Positions 39,541 to 52,510 of a DNA stretch of 64,000 nucleotides are shown here, in pieces. The stretch spans positions 62,001 to 126,000 of the forward strand of contig JAMPIT010000300.1 of assembly GCA_026261815.1 (NCBI GenBank), written 5' to 3'. The position numbers were made by a program, and so were the translations under genes. Origin of the DNA: Monarcha castaneiventris obscurior. Its lineage: Eukaryota > Chordata > Aves > Passeriformes > Monarchidae. Within the stretch, counting starts at the first letter, position 1. The number at the start of each line of letters is the position of its first letter. The notes below the pieces were generated by a model that was not told the DNA's origin, did no database searches, and saw only the letters and a list, made by a program, of their open reading frames with translations.

Positions 39541-42500
39541 AGCCTTGTTGCCTTCCTTACCTAAAGTTGTGTTAGGGTTTTAATTTGTAGCCATGTAGCT
39601 ATGGGGTGGCTCTTCCCCCCTGGGCTAGGGTTGTTACGTGCACTGCTGCTACTGCCCACTTTTAGGTGCTAGGCTCTCTGGACCTGGAGTATAAGGAGTT
39701 TCATCATTTATTGGAGAAATGAAGTGAAAAAGGCTGTCAAGCTCAACCCTGAACAGGTGGGAGCTGGTTTCTGCCCTGCATAATGTGAGATCCTGACTTC
39801 AGTTACTGATCAGTTCATGTCTACTAGTCTATTTGCTTCACCATTTCTAAAAGGTAGCAAACTGATTGATTTGAACTTCAGAGTGGGACAGTTCAGAAAG
39901 GCAGTATCTATCCTGCTGGATTATTTTGACTGGTTTCACCCAAACTGGGAGACCTTAAGGGACTTATATTTGAAGAGGGGGTCTAAGATACATGACAGCC
40001 CAGCCTTCTCGAAGTGTGCCTTGTTACAGTCTAACTCATCCAAAATGAAAGCATTGATGAACCAGATGTTTAAACTATTAGTGGTACATTTTTATTGTAT
40101 AGAAAAGGTCTGTTGGTGACTAATGGCAGATCTTTGCTTTGATTTTGTCCTCCTGACAGAAATGGGAAATCTTTGTCTTTGGAATGATCTCTGTTTGGAA
40201 CAATCACTGGAGTATTTCTGTAGTTTGTAGTGATCTTCTGTCTTCCATGAAATGCAGCATAAACTTGCATCGTGACAAGAACAAGATCTATATCTGAGAC
40301 AGTACAGTGTAAACCATTTTCAGCATGTGGTAAATGAGGAGCTTGAGAATGGGCTTTTGTCTGTGTTGTGGAGCATTTACCTGCTGGGCGTTCTCTGCAG
40401 CTTTTATCCTCCTTGAGGTCATGACATCTCTTCTTGAATGCAGCTAATTACTCTCAAAAGTCTTCTGTTTCCTCTCACTAACACAGACATCATCATTGTA
40501 AAGGAGAGAGACAGCTAAAAGGCTCTGGTGAACAGTGAAACCAATTCTGGAGATGCTTCTAGATTGTATCTTTTCTCCTTTTGTAGTCCAGGGGCTCTTC
40601 ATAGCTCACAGCACTATTTGTATGCAAAAGTAAAAATATGTATTGTACCAGGCATATTTAGCAAACTCAAATTCAAAATCTTCCAAAATTCTTGGTTTGA
40701 GATGAATAGTTTGAGTCCTCTGAACAAGCAGCAAAGGAAGAGGATTGCTGAAAAAAACTTATTTTTATTGCTGAGGGCTCTGCTTGCAACCTGAAATGGA
40801 GTTTAAGAATTGGACAATTTTGCCACAACAGTTTGCAATGGGCATTTGTATGGCACAAGTTAAGGCAGGTGCCCACAGAGTGACTGCAGTTTCACTAGCA
40901 GAACTATCTGCTCTGCAATCACGTATTTTTGGCTGCCCAGTGGAACACACCAAAACTGGAGACACATTGGGATTTTCAAAGACTAGAGCCTGTTGTTAAG
41001 GGAAGCAGCTTATGCAAACCTGGGGCATAAGTCTTCTCAGAGCTTTTGACCTAAATCAAAGAATATATTATTACAAATTAGCAGTATAAAGTACTCTGGG
41101 AAGAGGCTGGGAAGACACAGTAACACACACTCCTTATACTTCTGCCTATGTTTTTAACACAAAATTGCTCATCCTCTCTTACATATGGGGAAAACAGATA
41201 TGCCCAAAGTCTTATTTCAAATGTTCCCTTGCCTTATTAGTATTTGCTAGGTACTTTAATATAACCTTGAGCTATGGCAATTGTGGTGCATGGAGGGAAA
41301 GGCTGTAGTGACTCAGGTGCTGCCATAGATAACTGTAGGTTTCAAGTGAAGATATTCCTTTTTTCCATATCATATAGTGTGTAATAACTATAAATAGTTT
41401 TGCAGTTATTCTCACAATATCTTTAGAAATTACATTTTTCTGGGGTGGAAAAAAGATTGATAGAAATAAATCTTAGGGGAATGGTTTTGCGCAGAGGAAA
41501 ACAGTGTAAGTAGAATTGTCCAGGGTGGCTTTTTAACAACCAGGTTTCTATGCTAAGATTTTATAAGTAGTAGAATTCAACTGTATAATTCTTGTTTGCT
41601 AAAAAATTTTTTTAAAGTGTATAGTGTCATAGGAGTGGTAGAGGACAGGGAATTAGAAGGCAGTAAGAGACAGATGCGGAAGATACGAAGGCACGTGTTT
41701 ATTTATGAGGCATAGTAGCAAAAACGGGAAGGTAAATAGCTTTAACTGCATGCTGTAAAAGCAAGGTTGAACATAAAAACAATCGGGAATGATTCAGAAT
41801 CAGCACAATAGCAAATCCCCAGGGCAATTTGGGTCTTTTTTGGTTCTGCTTATGGGTGCCCTGAATTTCCATACTGACAGTGAGCTAAGCAAAAAAGAGC
41901 CATGCCAAAGTAGGAACTGAGGGGATATAGGTTAATCCCCTACCTCATTCCAGTAGGCTACTCTCTAAGTAGACTTTTATTGGGAGAAAATAATTATTCC
42001 ATGTTCAAATGATTGGTTATTCTCTTTCTTTGTGCAGCTTCACAGTCTAAACATTCTTTCCTGGGAATTGAATTTCCCCAGGGTTCCCATTCTGTGTTGC
42101 AGCTTTCACTGTGTGGGAGTTAGACCTGTTAGAGCAATTTTATGTATAATCTGCTGTTAGCAGTATTTGGGGCTTAAATGACAAACTGGTAATTTTGTAT
42201 AATAACTTTCAAATCTGGGTGGAACTACAGAAATGACAGTGAAATGGCTTGACTCTGCTCTTACATTCTTTGTATTTAGGTCCCTAAAACAGATGTACTG
42301 AACCAGGGAACTCAAGGAGGTTTTAAACATATTCAGTGGCTTACAGGCTTTCTGCATGTCTGTACATGCACCTTTGTGCACCAAGTCTTGCACATGAGAT
42401 GCCGCTGCTGCAAAAATTCACGGCAATTCAGGCTGCTTTGGTGAGTGTATAGCCTTCCAGTGAAACTTTAACTTACAGTTGGGCAAAAAAAGGCACGTTT

Positions 42501-44773
42501 TCACAAAAGTCATCCTACACATAAAAGAACAACTCCTCTTTTTGCAGGCCCTCTTATGATCAATTCAGTTTTGAAAACTACCCTCTATATTAGATATTTT
42601 CACTGATGTTTCAGACCAAGGAGCCAATGAGTTATGTTTTTGTACTTGATATCAGGTATAGAATATTTACCTTTTTAAAATATAAGGACACTTTAGGATA
42701 ATCCTATTTACCTGACTGGATACTCACTCATGTAAAAAGAGCTACTTCTGTGTTTGAATCCTCCTTTTGGTATCTTAATACCAGATTCAGTACTGCATTT
42801 AAAAACAGATTTATGTGATTATACTCTCAAAATGCATTCTTATATATCTGGAAGTCTGCTGGTGAGATATCTAAGTGAGCAGGTAATATTTAAATTGTTG
42901 CTGACATCTGAGCTCTTCTGAATGCTTATTTCCTGAGAAAGACAGGTGGGCAGATACTGTCTGAGTTCATGAGAAAATTCCTCTCCCAATCGAGTCAGTC
43001 TCAGCACCAACATGGAATCAGGATCTGGTGCAGCAGGAACATGAAGGGGGTAATGAGAGATCTAGTTTTAATTATGTAAGTTAATCATGGACAAAATACT
43101 GTTTCATAACCCCTATATGCATAAGCAGACATCAGGGTTTTTTTCTCTGACTTGTGCACATTTATTCCCTTCTGGTTTTGGGGTGCTCTTCCCTGTCTCC
43201 AAGTAATTACCATGTCAGTATGCTTTGGGATTACAGTCATTGTTCCTTATTTCTTGTCCTTCCCTGTGAACTTGCTCACAGTAGGCACTTGTGGTCTTCA
43301 GCAGTGACTGGAAACACAGGGGTCTGAGCTACTGCCACTGGCATTAACGACCACGGGGATCCAGCCCTTTCAGAAACAGCTGCATTTATAGAAAGCTGAA
43401 AATAACCCCAAAGTTATTGAGATGTATTTGAATGGAACAGTGATGTTTTCCTCAAAGATGCAATGGCAGGTCATTTAACTCTGCCCAGGAGTTAGGCTAC
43501 TGAGCTGGCAGTCCCTATGCAAGTTTTGAAGGGGCGCGATAGCACCAAACCTGAAGTCACTGCTTCCATGCAGCTCCTACTGTACGTCAGTAAATTTTAA
43601 GCTACTTTTGCCATCAGTGTGATGCCCCTCTGGCTCTCCCAGATCTTTCCTGCTCCTCTTTAAATTCTGCCAGCTTGACTTTTACTTGGAAGTTTGTGTA
43701 TCATCATCGATTTTCTTGGTAGGAACTGGAATGTCAAAAAGGCTTACTTATAAATCTAAGAATTTTGTGCAAAATCTCCCAGGATTTTGTTTATAGCTTT
43801 GAATGTTGGTTCTGTGTAAAGCTGCACAACCTTGAGTGTACAGATGAGTTTGTAGGATTGCATTCGTAGATTCAGCACAGAGCAGTGTCTACTGCTTTCC
43901 CTCTGGCATTAGTGGTGCAGTCAGACCCTACAAGGGTGAAAGCCAAAGCCACAGGAAAAATGAAAGCAAACTGCAAATTAGTATTCATAAATGACGATTG
44001 TTCTAGTGTGCATACAATATCCAATAAATATACAATACAATAAATATATGCACAGGCCTATTCATATATTTAAAAGAGTGCCACTGTCTCTTAGGAGAAG
44101 AATTAAACTCACTTGTTCTTGATTTTAATCGCTTCTGCAAAATTAAATTTGGGGTGGTGGCTTTGCAAGAGGAATGCTACATTGGATTTGTATAGAACCT
44201 ATGGGAAATAATTTTATCAACGTGTGTATGGTCTTTACCTCTCCTAACAGGAGGAGAATTCTCTGAAATTTAGACTGGTGGGATTTTACACTGTTCGCCT
44301 AAAAACGAAATAATTAATTAAGTGAGAGAGACAGAGAAAGAGAGATCATGTCTACAAGGCATGTCTTTCAACAAAACTGACATAAGTATGGGTCAAAATT
44401 ACTATTCCTTGGGTGAAAATCCAGGCTAACTCCTTTGGTGTCAGTGGATTCAGGAGAGCAATGGTAAGATCAAGACATGGCCAAGTTTCCAAGTAGTGTC
44501 AATGTAGGAATTGAGTATTAGCATTCAATTTAAGTACAGTGGTCTTAGTTCAGATAGGGATTATTTTTAATATGATAGTTTTTGTAAGATCCCCTTGTTT
44601 TTAAAGCTAGTTGCATTATAAAATATTTACTCCTGATGTCTCTTTACTTGCCTAGAGATATATAATTTTCCCTTTAGTGTGTCGATTCCCTGGAGCTAGA
44701 AAAATGTAATTTATATGCACAAACTGCATTTGTGTGCCCTGATTGCATGGAATGACATTTGTTTGCCCAGTTT
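39541..44773. other. non-coding stretch, no gene seen
   Basis: No conserved gene or mobile element was recognised. The ORF at 39817-40119 has no identifiable domain. Confidence 0.5.
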
Positions 44774-44865
44774 TTATGTGCAAGTTACTTTTGGGGATGT
44801 AGACTGGAAACTCAATTATGAAAACAGACTGATTGAAATTGAAAATTATCTCAAAGGAAGAACAG
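44774..44865 (+). other. possible unidentified coding exon
   Basis: A 92-bp stretch lies between a fair splice acceptor (TTGTTTGCCCAG ending at about 44771) and a donor-like AACAG|GTACAT at about 44865/44866. The enclosed frame reads without stops and has a protein-like, charged composition (DVDWKLNYENRLIEIENYLKG), unlike the low-complexity translations around it. I do not recognise the protein. The frame also stays open past the donor to 44942, and a single short exon cannot be told from chance by reading alone. Confidence 0.25.
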
Positions 44866-46379
44866 GTACATACCAGTTTGTCTCATTTAATCTTTTGAAA
44901 CAGTTAAGGGAGTTTGCTATATTGCATTTGCTTGTGCTCTAGAACCAGGCTCTTGCCCCTCAAACCTTTGATGGGCTTTACAGGTTGTGCTGAGTCTGTT
45001 CAGCCCCTCTTTTCAGAGATTTGCTTTAGGATGGGCCAGGGGGCTGGATCTCTCTCACTCCTGAAAGTCCCTGGGATACTAGAAATGCTTAAAAACTGTT
45101 TCTAGAGGCTTTTGCAGAGTCTTTTGAAGTGTGTGGTAGAAGGTGGACTTTTATCCTGGGATCTCATGAGAATACAAGTTGTGGGACATGCTTTGAACCA
45201 CAAAGGTTCGTAAGGAGGATCAAAGCTATCAAGCAAAAATGTGTCCTTCAAGACAAAGGACAGTTTCTGAGATGCAGTACAGGGGAATTTCATTACTGGT
45301 CTCATCCTAGGAAAAAAAAAAGCCTATACAGGTGCTTCCTTCCATATAAATACTAAGAAATTACTTTCAAGCTGATTCTTCAGCCAATACCAAGGCAGAA
45401 AATGAAAGGAGACAAAAATAAAAAGGCAATAAACCAAATTTTTAGATGTCTTGAAGGACACAATTATTATTGACTGACTATGTTTTATATCATAAATGTT
45501 CCAAAAGTCTGACAATTTAAATTATACATCCATGAAGACAAAACTCTTACTGGTATCAACATTTTTATTTCACTGCTGCTGTTATATTCTCTTTGCAGTT
45601 CCAAATCAGCAAGAAAAAACCCCAAATTGTCTTTCAATGATGTTTCTAAAAGATAGTGTAAAACTGTTTAAATACCAGCTCTTAAAAAACAAAAGTCATC
45701 TGGGCATTTAAATTCTTTTTACTGTAACATTACTGGTGTTTAATACAGCAACTGACATGGTCACACTCTATGTCCAAGGAAATAGTGAGGGATGCGGTCC
45801 TGGGCTGCTTCTGCTTTCTTTGAACTTCTAGTGTTCCTAATATTTTTTTTCCTATTAAAATTTAAATACAAGGAAATATGGAAACAGTAGTTACAGGGAG
45901 AAAAGTGTGAATATTTAACTAGAATACCCAGAAACAATCTTTACATCTTGTTTTTCATTCAGACTATCCCTGCAGCCTAAGAGGTCTTAGTTGTCTTATT
46001 TTTCTGCATTTTCATTTTTCTCCCCAAATGTTCTTCCTGGCTGTGGTGTTTGTCACAGCTCTTTCAGACTTGGAGGACTGATCTCTCTCTGTGGATATGT
46101 ACACAGTGGCATTTGTAAGCAGTAATGTTCTCTCATCTCTCTGTTTGTTGAGGCATTTATTTTAAGGGATTGTGTGCTGTTCTCTTCTGTAGCTGTGGTG
46201 AGTAATTTTTGAAGCTTCAATTCAAACCCATGGACCTCACAAAGCGAAGTTGCACCATTTCACATCAGTGTCAGTGCTGGTTTAAGTTTATCTGACGCTC
46301 AGAGATATAGCCCACTGTATAGTCCTGCAAAAAAAATAAATAAAAGAAAGGGAGATGTGCAAATAGCAGAGAACAGCCA
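44866..46379. other. non-coding stretch, no gene seen
   Basis: Nothing recognisable on either strand. Confidence 0.45.
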
Positions 46380-46622
46380 GTCTCGCCTGCTTAGGGCTGG
46401 GCGAATAGTGAAAACTGGCCGCGGCTGGTGTGCGAGGCAGCCCTCAGCAGGAACCGATGGGGTTGTTGGACCGGGCGGGGCTGGCATGGCTGCGCTCTGT
46501 GTCTGCTGAGCACGGGAGAGCTGTCAGCAATCCCCCTGCGGTTTTACTCAGTACGGCATTAAGGAAAGGCTGCAATAGCCACGTGTTTCTTCATTGTTCT
46601 TCATTGCTCCTCACACCAGCAA
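46380..46622 (+). promoter_or_regulatory. CpG-dense block ending at a strong splice donor
   Basis: About a dozen CpG dinucleotides fall in roughly 180 bases (46380-46560), with a GC-box-like CGGGCGGGGCTGG near 46473. The surrounding DNA is AT-rich and CpG-poor. It is followed by a perfect GTAAGT donor (CAGCAA|GTAAGT at 46622/46623). This arrangement would suit a small promoter with an untranslated first exon on the plus strand. There is no TATA box and no recognisable protein. It could equally be a decayed GC-rich repeat such as an old LTR. Confidence 0.3.
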
Positions 46623-49600
46623 GTAAGTGGGGGTGGATGTGTAAAGGTTGGTGTGAGAGAGGTGGTGAACTTGTTGCAAGGAAATGAAGCTTGAGGGCAA
46701 GGTGTAGGGAATTAAAAACAGGTTTTGTCCCTAGCTGCCAAAAAGTTTGAGCCACTTTGTTCGCTGAATGTCAAGACCTCTATGCAAAAGGGCCAGAGGG
46801 TCAGAAAGACCCTTAAATGAATGTGCCTGAGAGTGCATGAGCAACGGCAGTACAAGGGGCTGGAACCCCAGTTGTAGGGGGCGGTAGTTGAGTCCTTTTC
46901 ATCTGCCAGAAATCTACACAGCAGAGATTAATGAAAAAGGTACGCTTTCTAGTTTGCCTTAAAGGTGTTGGATCCTGCATGTCTTGCTGAAATGTGCTAG
47001 GGATTTGCCAAAGAATCTGCCCTGGTCATAAGTGCAGGGAGGAGACCTGGGAAAATGAAATTGAATTGCAGGTTACTGGTATTATGTCACGTGACCAAAC
47101 TGTTTTTCAGTCTATTTGTGCAAGTTATGTAAAGTTTAGTAAAACTGTTAATGTTGTGTGAGCATTCACTGATAAATATTTACAGAGTTCTCTTTTGGTT
47201 TTGTAAATCAAGTGAAGAAAAAAAAAAGGTTGTTAAGAGATGGCTGTGTTTCAGCAACAGATTATCTGTTTATGTATTTTAGTATTAATTTGTTAAAAAG
47301 CTCATACTCCAGACAAAAGATCTGGCCATAGTGGATCAGATTTTTCTGAAGAAAAATTCTAATAAATTTACTCGCATCACAAAGCATATAAAGTATTTTT
47401 TTTCTAGTTATTTCACATTGTGTTGCCAGAAACAAAGAGCACAACTGCTTGTGTTGACGCAAGAGTTGCAGATATGCTCAAACTTTTGCATGAACATTTT
47501 GGTATGTTCTGAAATTATTTTCTTTACTTCGTAAGGTCACTTTGGCTATTCAGAGGATTATATAAATCTGAACTTCCATTATTCCAACCCTTTGTTCACA
47601 GCTCCACCAGAACTTTGGGACAGTTTCTCAGAAGTAACTTGTATGAGAACCATAGTAATTGAGGTCAGAGGAGCCATATATTTGATGAACAGCATGCTAG
47701 GAGCTGCGTTAAGTGGACAGCATCCATCTGGAGATGAGGTTTTGTCACTGAATAATTAACTGTGCACTTGCCTCTGATGGTCACTGTTTTGGAGAAGAGG
47801 CTCCTGCCTTCTGAATGGATATCAGCAGTTTCTACTTCTAAAAAATGGTTTTGAAGAGCTCCTTTTAAGTTTCAGGAAGCTTTTTTTCCCTACTCTTTGG
47901 CAGCTATCTAGTTTGGGGGCAGGGAGAGGTTTTGATTAAAAACTCAGTGAATGCACGTTGGAGAAGGAGTTCTGGCTTCCTGGGAGCTGGTGCAGCTGAG
48001 AGAGGAAAAACTATCATATTCTTTATCATCGTATTGTTCTTCTATAAGGGAAACAGGTTGATGGTTTGTAGGTAAGGCAAGATTTATGCCTTCCTTTGCA
48101 TGCAGCAAGGCCAGTCTGGGGACACGAGAAGGCACATGCCTGCCTTTGTGGTGGGGTTATCTACATATGTGCTCTCAACACAGCCCATTCGAAGCCTTCC
48201 TGTAACTAAAGCTGATTTTTTTCCTTTTAGCTTGTCTGTCTTATGTGCCAAATATCAGACTTAGATTTATCTGTCTTACCATTCTTCGTGTAATATGGCT
48301 TGGTCTCTCAAACAAAATATATTGCTCGTCTGTGCCAGCTGTAGTGGAGGTGTGGGCATATGTGTGTGCATGTGAAGTCAGACAAAATTTATAAGTTTTT
48401 TCTGCTTCATTGTTGCTGTGGGAATTGCAAGGGGAAAAACAAGAGAAAATACGTTGCACTGCAGTATGTGTACTTATGTATTGTAATGCTGGAAATTTTT
48501 CATTTGGCAGTAATCGTGGGCTTATTTAACTAGTCTTGATGCCAAAAATTTTTGCTTTTTATATATTTTTCATATATGCGTAGCTCTGTAGACTATTATT
48601 GTATAATTTCTTAGTTAACTCCAGTACTTTTCCTACCCTGTTAGACAAATACATTCCTGAAATCCTATTCTAATCTTGCTTCTTTGGTGAACCAAGGCCA
48701 TTTCAGTTTCCCATGTATTTAGACATAGACAATGTGGGGCAATAAGCAAGGGGGAGGCTTCAGTAGGGGGCCAAACCAAGAAGGGGAATTACTTCATGAA
48801 CTGTACTTTTAATCGGGGATTCTTGTCAATTATGCTAATCTGCTAAATTTATAAAAGTGTTGAAGCCCTGTATCACATGTGCATTCTGCCATAAGTACAC
48901 CTGGAGGACCTTCTGTAAATGGTAACTGCTTTTTCTCATTTTAATGTTGTTTGGCTTGTGATTTTAGGGCCGATAAGGCATCAATCTGATGAAAAAACTA
49001 TAGTTGTGTATTTTACAGCTTTGTGTACAAGCATGCTTTGTATCCTGTTAGCCTGCTCACTGCTAGTTTTCCTCTCAGTAATAAGTTGCCAAACTTTCAG
49101 CTTATGTAATGCTCTTCATGTTCCAACTTTAATTTCTGCTAACTTATTCTATACTTGGTAAAAATGTAATGTGCCTGTTTTGCTTGTAAGGAAATCTTGA
49201 TCTCAGAAAATTCTGATCTTGAAAATTACCTTTTGAATGAAGGAGCTGGGCAGCCGTTGAGGTGAAATTGAGGTAAATGAGATGACATGCCATAGAACAG
49301 TTGCTTCTTTTAACACTCACAGAATGAGTAAATAATGTGAGTTTTGGGACAGATACATCTTTCTTAGAGTGCCAGAATAAATTGTGCTACACATTTCCAA
49401 AAGGTAATTTTTACTTCTGTTATTTATTCCTGTAGCAACAGTGACAGGTGAAAAGCAAAAGCAAATACCTTCTTCCTTTCCCAATCCAGTCTACCTTCTT
49501 TTACAAGCAATTGATCATGAGGTTCTAGTAGCTAAGGGTTTTTGAGTGGCTATGAATAATCACCTCTGGTATCTGATGGTGTCATCTCTGCCCTTCCATT

Positions 49601-51555
49601 TCTGAGATAAATCATACTTTATGCAGGAGAGGAAGATTAAGGCTGCATAGTTTGTGTTGATAGTTGTGGTTGAGGTACCTGGTAAGAGACTCTGCAGCCA
49701 TAGTTGTCAGAGAGGGCTGTTAACTACAGGTACATCAGGATCTGATTTAGGAATGTGATGGGGAAGGATCCAGTGTCTGGCATAAGGCTTCCTGTCAGCT
49801 TCACTTGTCAAAAAATTGCTAGAAGGAACATGCAGAAAGCAATTGGGTAAAGGTTATATATTTGTTTATTTCATAGCACAAGTTAAACAACTGTCCAGCT
49901 GTTCAGTATTAATGATTCACTTCATCTACTTGGGCATGGCACTGCTTCAGAGGGATTTAAATTTTTTCAATTAAGTAATATTTTTCTCCTTTATGAAAAA
50001 TCCAGGTTATCTTTGGATTGTTCTATCAGTGTCCTCTGAGGTATTTCACATCTTGCTGTGCGGGGAAACCTCAGATGAGGGATAAGGCATTGCTCACCAG
50101 AAATTTCTCCATCACTTCTCTGTACAAGCATCACCAGCCAGTTATCTGGTGACAGCAACGCCACTGTTTCCTGGGGCACCTGTGAGGGTTGAGGATCATC
50201 TGAAACTTGAAGCCCCAGACCCCAGGCTACTGTGCTCAGTGCTGGCCTTTAAAAGACAGTCTGTGGAGCTTCTCACAGAGTGCATAATAAACCATACTGC
50301 TTTTCCTAAAAGCAACACAGGTTAGAATATTTGTGTTTGAAATATGGATTCTGCTGCCTCTAGTATGATGATACCTCTTGGAATTTTTAGAGGGCTGTCA
50401 GTGTGGGATGCCTTTTAATAGTTTTCACTGTATACAGGATGGTATTTTGATCTCTGTGACTTGTTTGGGGACAGACAAATGAGTTATTGCCTGTGACCTC
50501 TCAACTTTCCTGGCAGAATTGCATTTTATGCCCTTCACTGCTAAGTTAAATTCTTTGGCTCACCTGAAAGGAGCAGTTTAAACCAGCCAAGTTTCTTTTT
50601 GAAATCAACTCAATTCTTGATGTGAGAGTATCAAATACTTCTAGTAAGATTGCAGTTTCTTTTGTTCTCTTATTAACCCAGGTTTCATACTGATGTAACT
50701 ATTGATTTCCAGCGTTATCTGACTAAGCTGGAGGGGTGGGAGAGCAAGCCAACAAAAAAGGGAAAAAAATCAGCCTGAAAGTCAAACTGACGTGAGGGTT
50801 GTAACAAACACGTGAATGTGAAATGTATAAAATTAATGGCACATCAGGCTGTGTGCTTGATTTACTGAATAGTCTCTACACACGTCTGCTTGTGTTACTT
50901 TTTCTTTTCATTAGCCACTTCAGGGCACTGGGCAGGAGCGGGGTTCTGTTGCTTGGATGGTCTTTGAGGGAGAAATGATTAAAATTCTCTGTTTCTGATC
51001 TCTGGAGCCCTTCAAGCTAAGAATGCAACTCTCTCACTTTTTCATGCAGCTTAAAAGCAGGGAAGCTCAAAACTGCAGGCTTTATATTCCTAGGCATTGT
51101 CATGCTAGGAAGATGCTTTCACTGTCAAAAATTGGTAGAGGGGACCAGAGTATTTTGATGAACAAGAGAACAGCTTACCAATGTGCACACACACTGGAAC
51201 TACATAAGACCAGGAGCTGCTTGTGTCTAGGGGTCCAAAGAGCCAATGAGATGAGATATGACTGTTTCCACTGGTGAAGGGAAGCCATTAAACCATGCTC
51301 TCTGCCAGCATGATGCAATGAAAATCCCTGCTGGCACCAAATCCGGAGATCAGTATGACTCTGAGCTGCTTAGATACAGGAAGCAATTCACGAAGTCTAA
51401 TTTCAGCCTGGTGAGGCTCATCTCTCCAGGGGCCTCTGTAAAGAGAGCAGGGAATAAACAGCCCCTGTAGAGAGGGACTGAGACCGGGACCCCAATTAGC
51501 TGGTGTGAATCATACTCCAGAGCTGGGCTCTGATGGTTGGTTGTGACGAGGAGTC
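46623..51555. other. non-coding stretch, no gene seen
   Basis: No gene or element was recognised up to the provirus. The frames at 51023-51470 have no identifiable domains. Confidence 0.5.
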
Positions 51556-51561
51556 TGGAGA
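51556..51561. repeat. left target-site duplication of the provirus (TGGAGA)
   Basis: The hexamer TGGAGA directly precedes the 5' LTR and recurs at 57640-57645 directly after the last provirus-derived base. Six base pairs is the usual spacing for alpharetroviruses and betaretroviruses. The inferred empty site reads GTC-TGGAGA-GAGCC. Confidence 0.85.
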
Positions 51562-52268
51562 TGTGGGAAATGGAGTTGCAGAGAGTTTGCAGGTGCAGAC
51601 AGAGTACATAAACAGCATTGTGCTCGAGCAGATAGAAATGGATACGTTTCGATCTGAGACCTTGGCAGAAGCTGCCTGAGTTAGAAAAGTGAGCTTTGCT
51701 TTTATAGCTTAAAGTGAAAACGTAGCTTTGCAGTTTTGTAGTTTTGAAATAAGTATGCTTTATAAAAGTAGAGATGTATTTTTAATAAGTAAGAACATGC
51801 TTTATGTAAGAAATAATAGTGGTAAGTAAAAGAGTTAAGAATTTTAAGTTTAGCAATAAACCTTATAATGAAACTTCTTAGAAAGTTAACATGTAGCAAT
51901 ATAAGCCTGCACCATAGGCCTTAATAACAATGTAGTGATTGGTTAAGAAAATGTGCATTGCGGTAAATTGTACAATGATGACTGGTACAAATGTGTTAGC
52001 AAGCTTTGTGGCATTTGCTTATTGGCTTAAAAAAGTATAGAAGGCTTTGTAGAAAAAAGTAACAACTACTGCTGGTGCAGCTGCCCTGGCATCTGCACCT
52101 TTTGCTGCTGCTATCGTAGCTACCTCAGTAGCTGCGCTTGCTGCAGCTACCTCTGCTATTGCTGCTATGGCCAATCCCTGTCACACCCTTCAATAAACAT
52201 GAGACTGATGCAAAAATAAATCATCCATGTGACATCTCTGTGTTCCTGAAACCCCACCAATCCCAACA
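51562..52268 (+). repeat. 5' LTR of the provirus
   Basis: The LTR runs from TGTGGGAAAT to ATCCCAACA, 707 bp, with terminal TGTGGG matched by the inverted end CCCAACA. The start is fixed by the 3' copy, where a polypurine tract ends exactly before the same TGTGGG. The first part of U3 corresponds to the end of env in the 3' copy. A promoter-like ATTGGCTTAAAAAAGTATAG lies near 52020-52040 and two AATAAA signals at 52192-52197 and 52215-52220. Relative to the 3' copy it lacks two bases (AT near 51650). A GCTGC-rich R-like stretch spans about 52085-52170. Confidence 0.9.
52192..52220 (+). terminator. polyadenylation signals of the 5' LTR
   Basis: Two AATAAA hexamers (52192-52197 and 52215-52220) in the R/U5 region of the 5' LTR. 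The matching region is absent from the rearranged 3' LTR, so transcripts started in the 5' LTR would lack their normal 3' end. Another AATAAA lies in the 3' U3 at 57475-57480. Confidence 0.75.
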
Positions 52269-52271
52269 AAT

Positions 52272-52290
52272 TGGTGCTCGTCGTGTGAGG
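52272..52290 (+). other. primer binding site, tRNA-Met-like candidate
   Basis: Three bases after the LTR end the sequence reads TGGTGCTCGTCGTGTGAGG. The first six bases (TGGTGC) and the last part (CGTGTGAGG) match the complement of the 3' end of elongator tRNA-Met as I recall it, with two extra bases between them. Weaker matches to tRNA-Trp and tRNA-Pro primers are possible. The location is certain from context; the tRNA identity is an inference. Confidence 0.55.
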
Positions 52291-52491
52291 AAGAAGCAAA
52301 AGACTTTGTCGATTGTCGGGATGCCCCAGAGGACGAATTTAAGTGCGGTTTGATGAAACCGTATTCCGCGGACTAGAGGCACATGAAACGAAGGTGGATC
52401 GGACTTCTACTCGCTGCTAGAGGAAGCAGAACACCCGAGCCCGCTGGACGAGCCGGAGAGGGTCCGTACCTGAGCACCTGTTGGAGGAATA

Positions 52492-52500
52492 CAGGTGAGC
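52492..52500 (+). promoter_or_regulatory. leader splice donor
   Basis: CAG|GTGAGC, with the junction after 52494, is a strong 5' splice site in the viral leader 16 bases before the gag start codon. A donor here is where simple retroviruses splice to make env messenger RNA. It is the likely source of any subgenomic RNA that would express env or the HMGA2-like frame. Confidence 0.6.
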
Positions 52501-52510
52501 TTTGGGGAAC

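Noticed and set aside
51562..52268. Env-tail text upstream of gag, first read as the end of a tandem second provirus
   Set aside because: The polypurine tract at 57167-57179 places the LTR start before this text, so it belongs to U3 of the 5' LTR, and no second provirus is needed.
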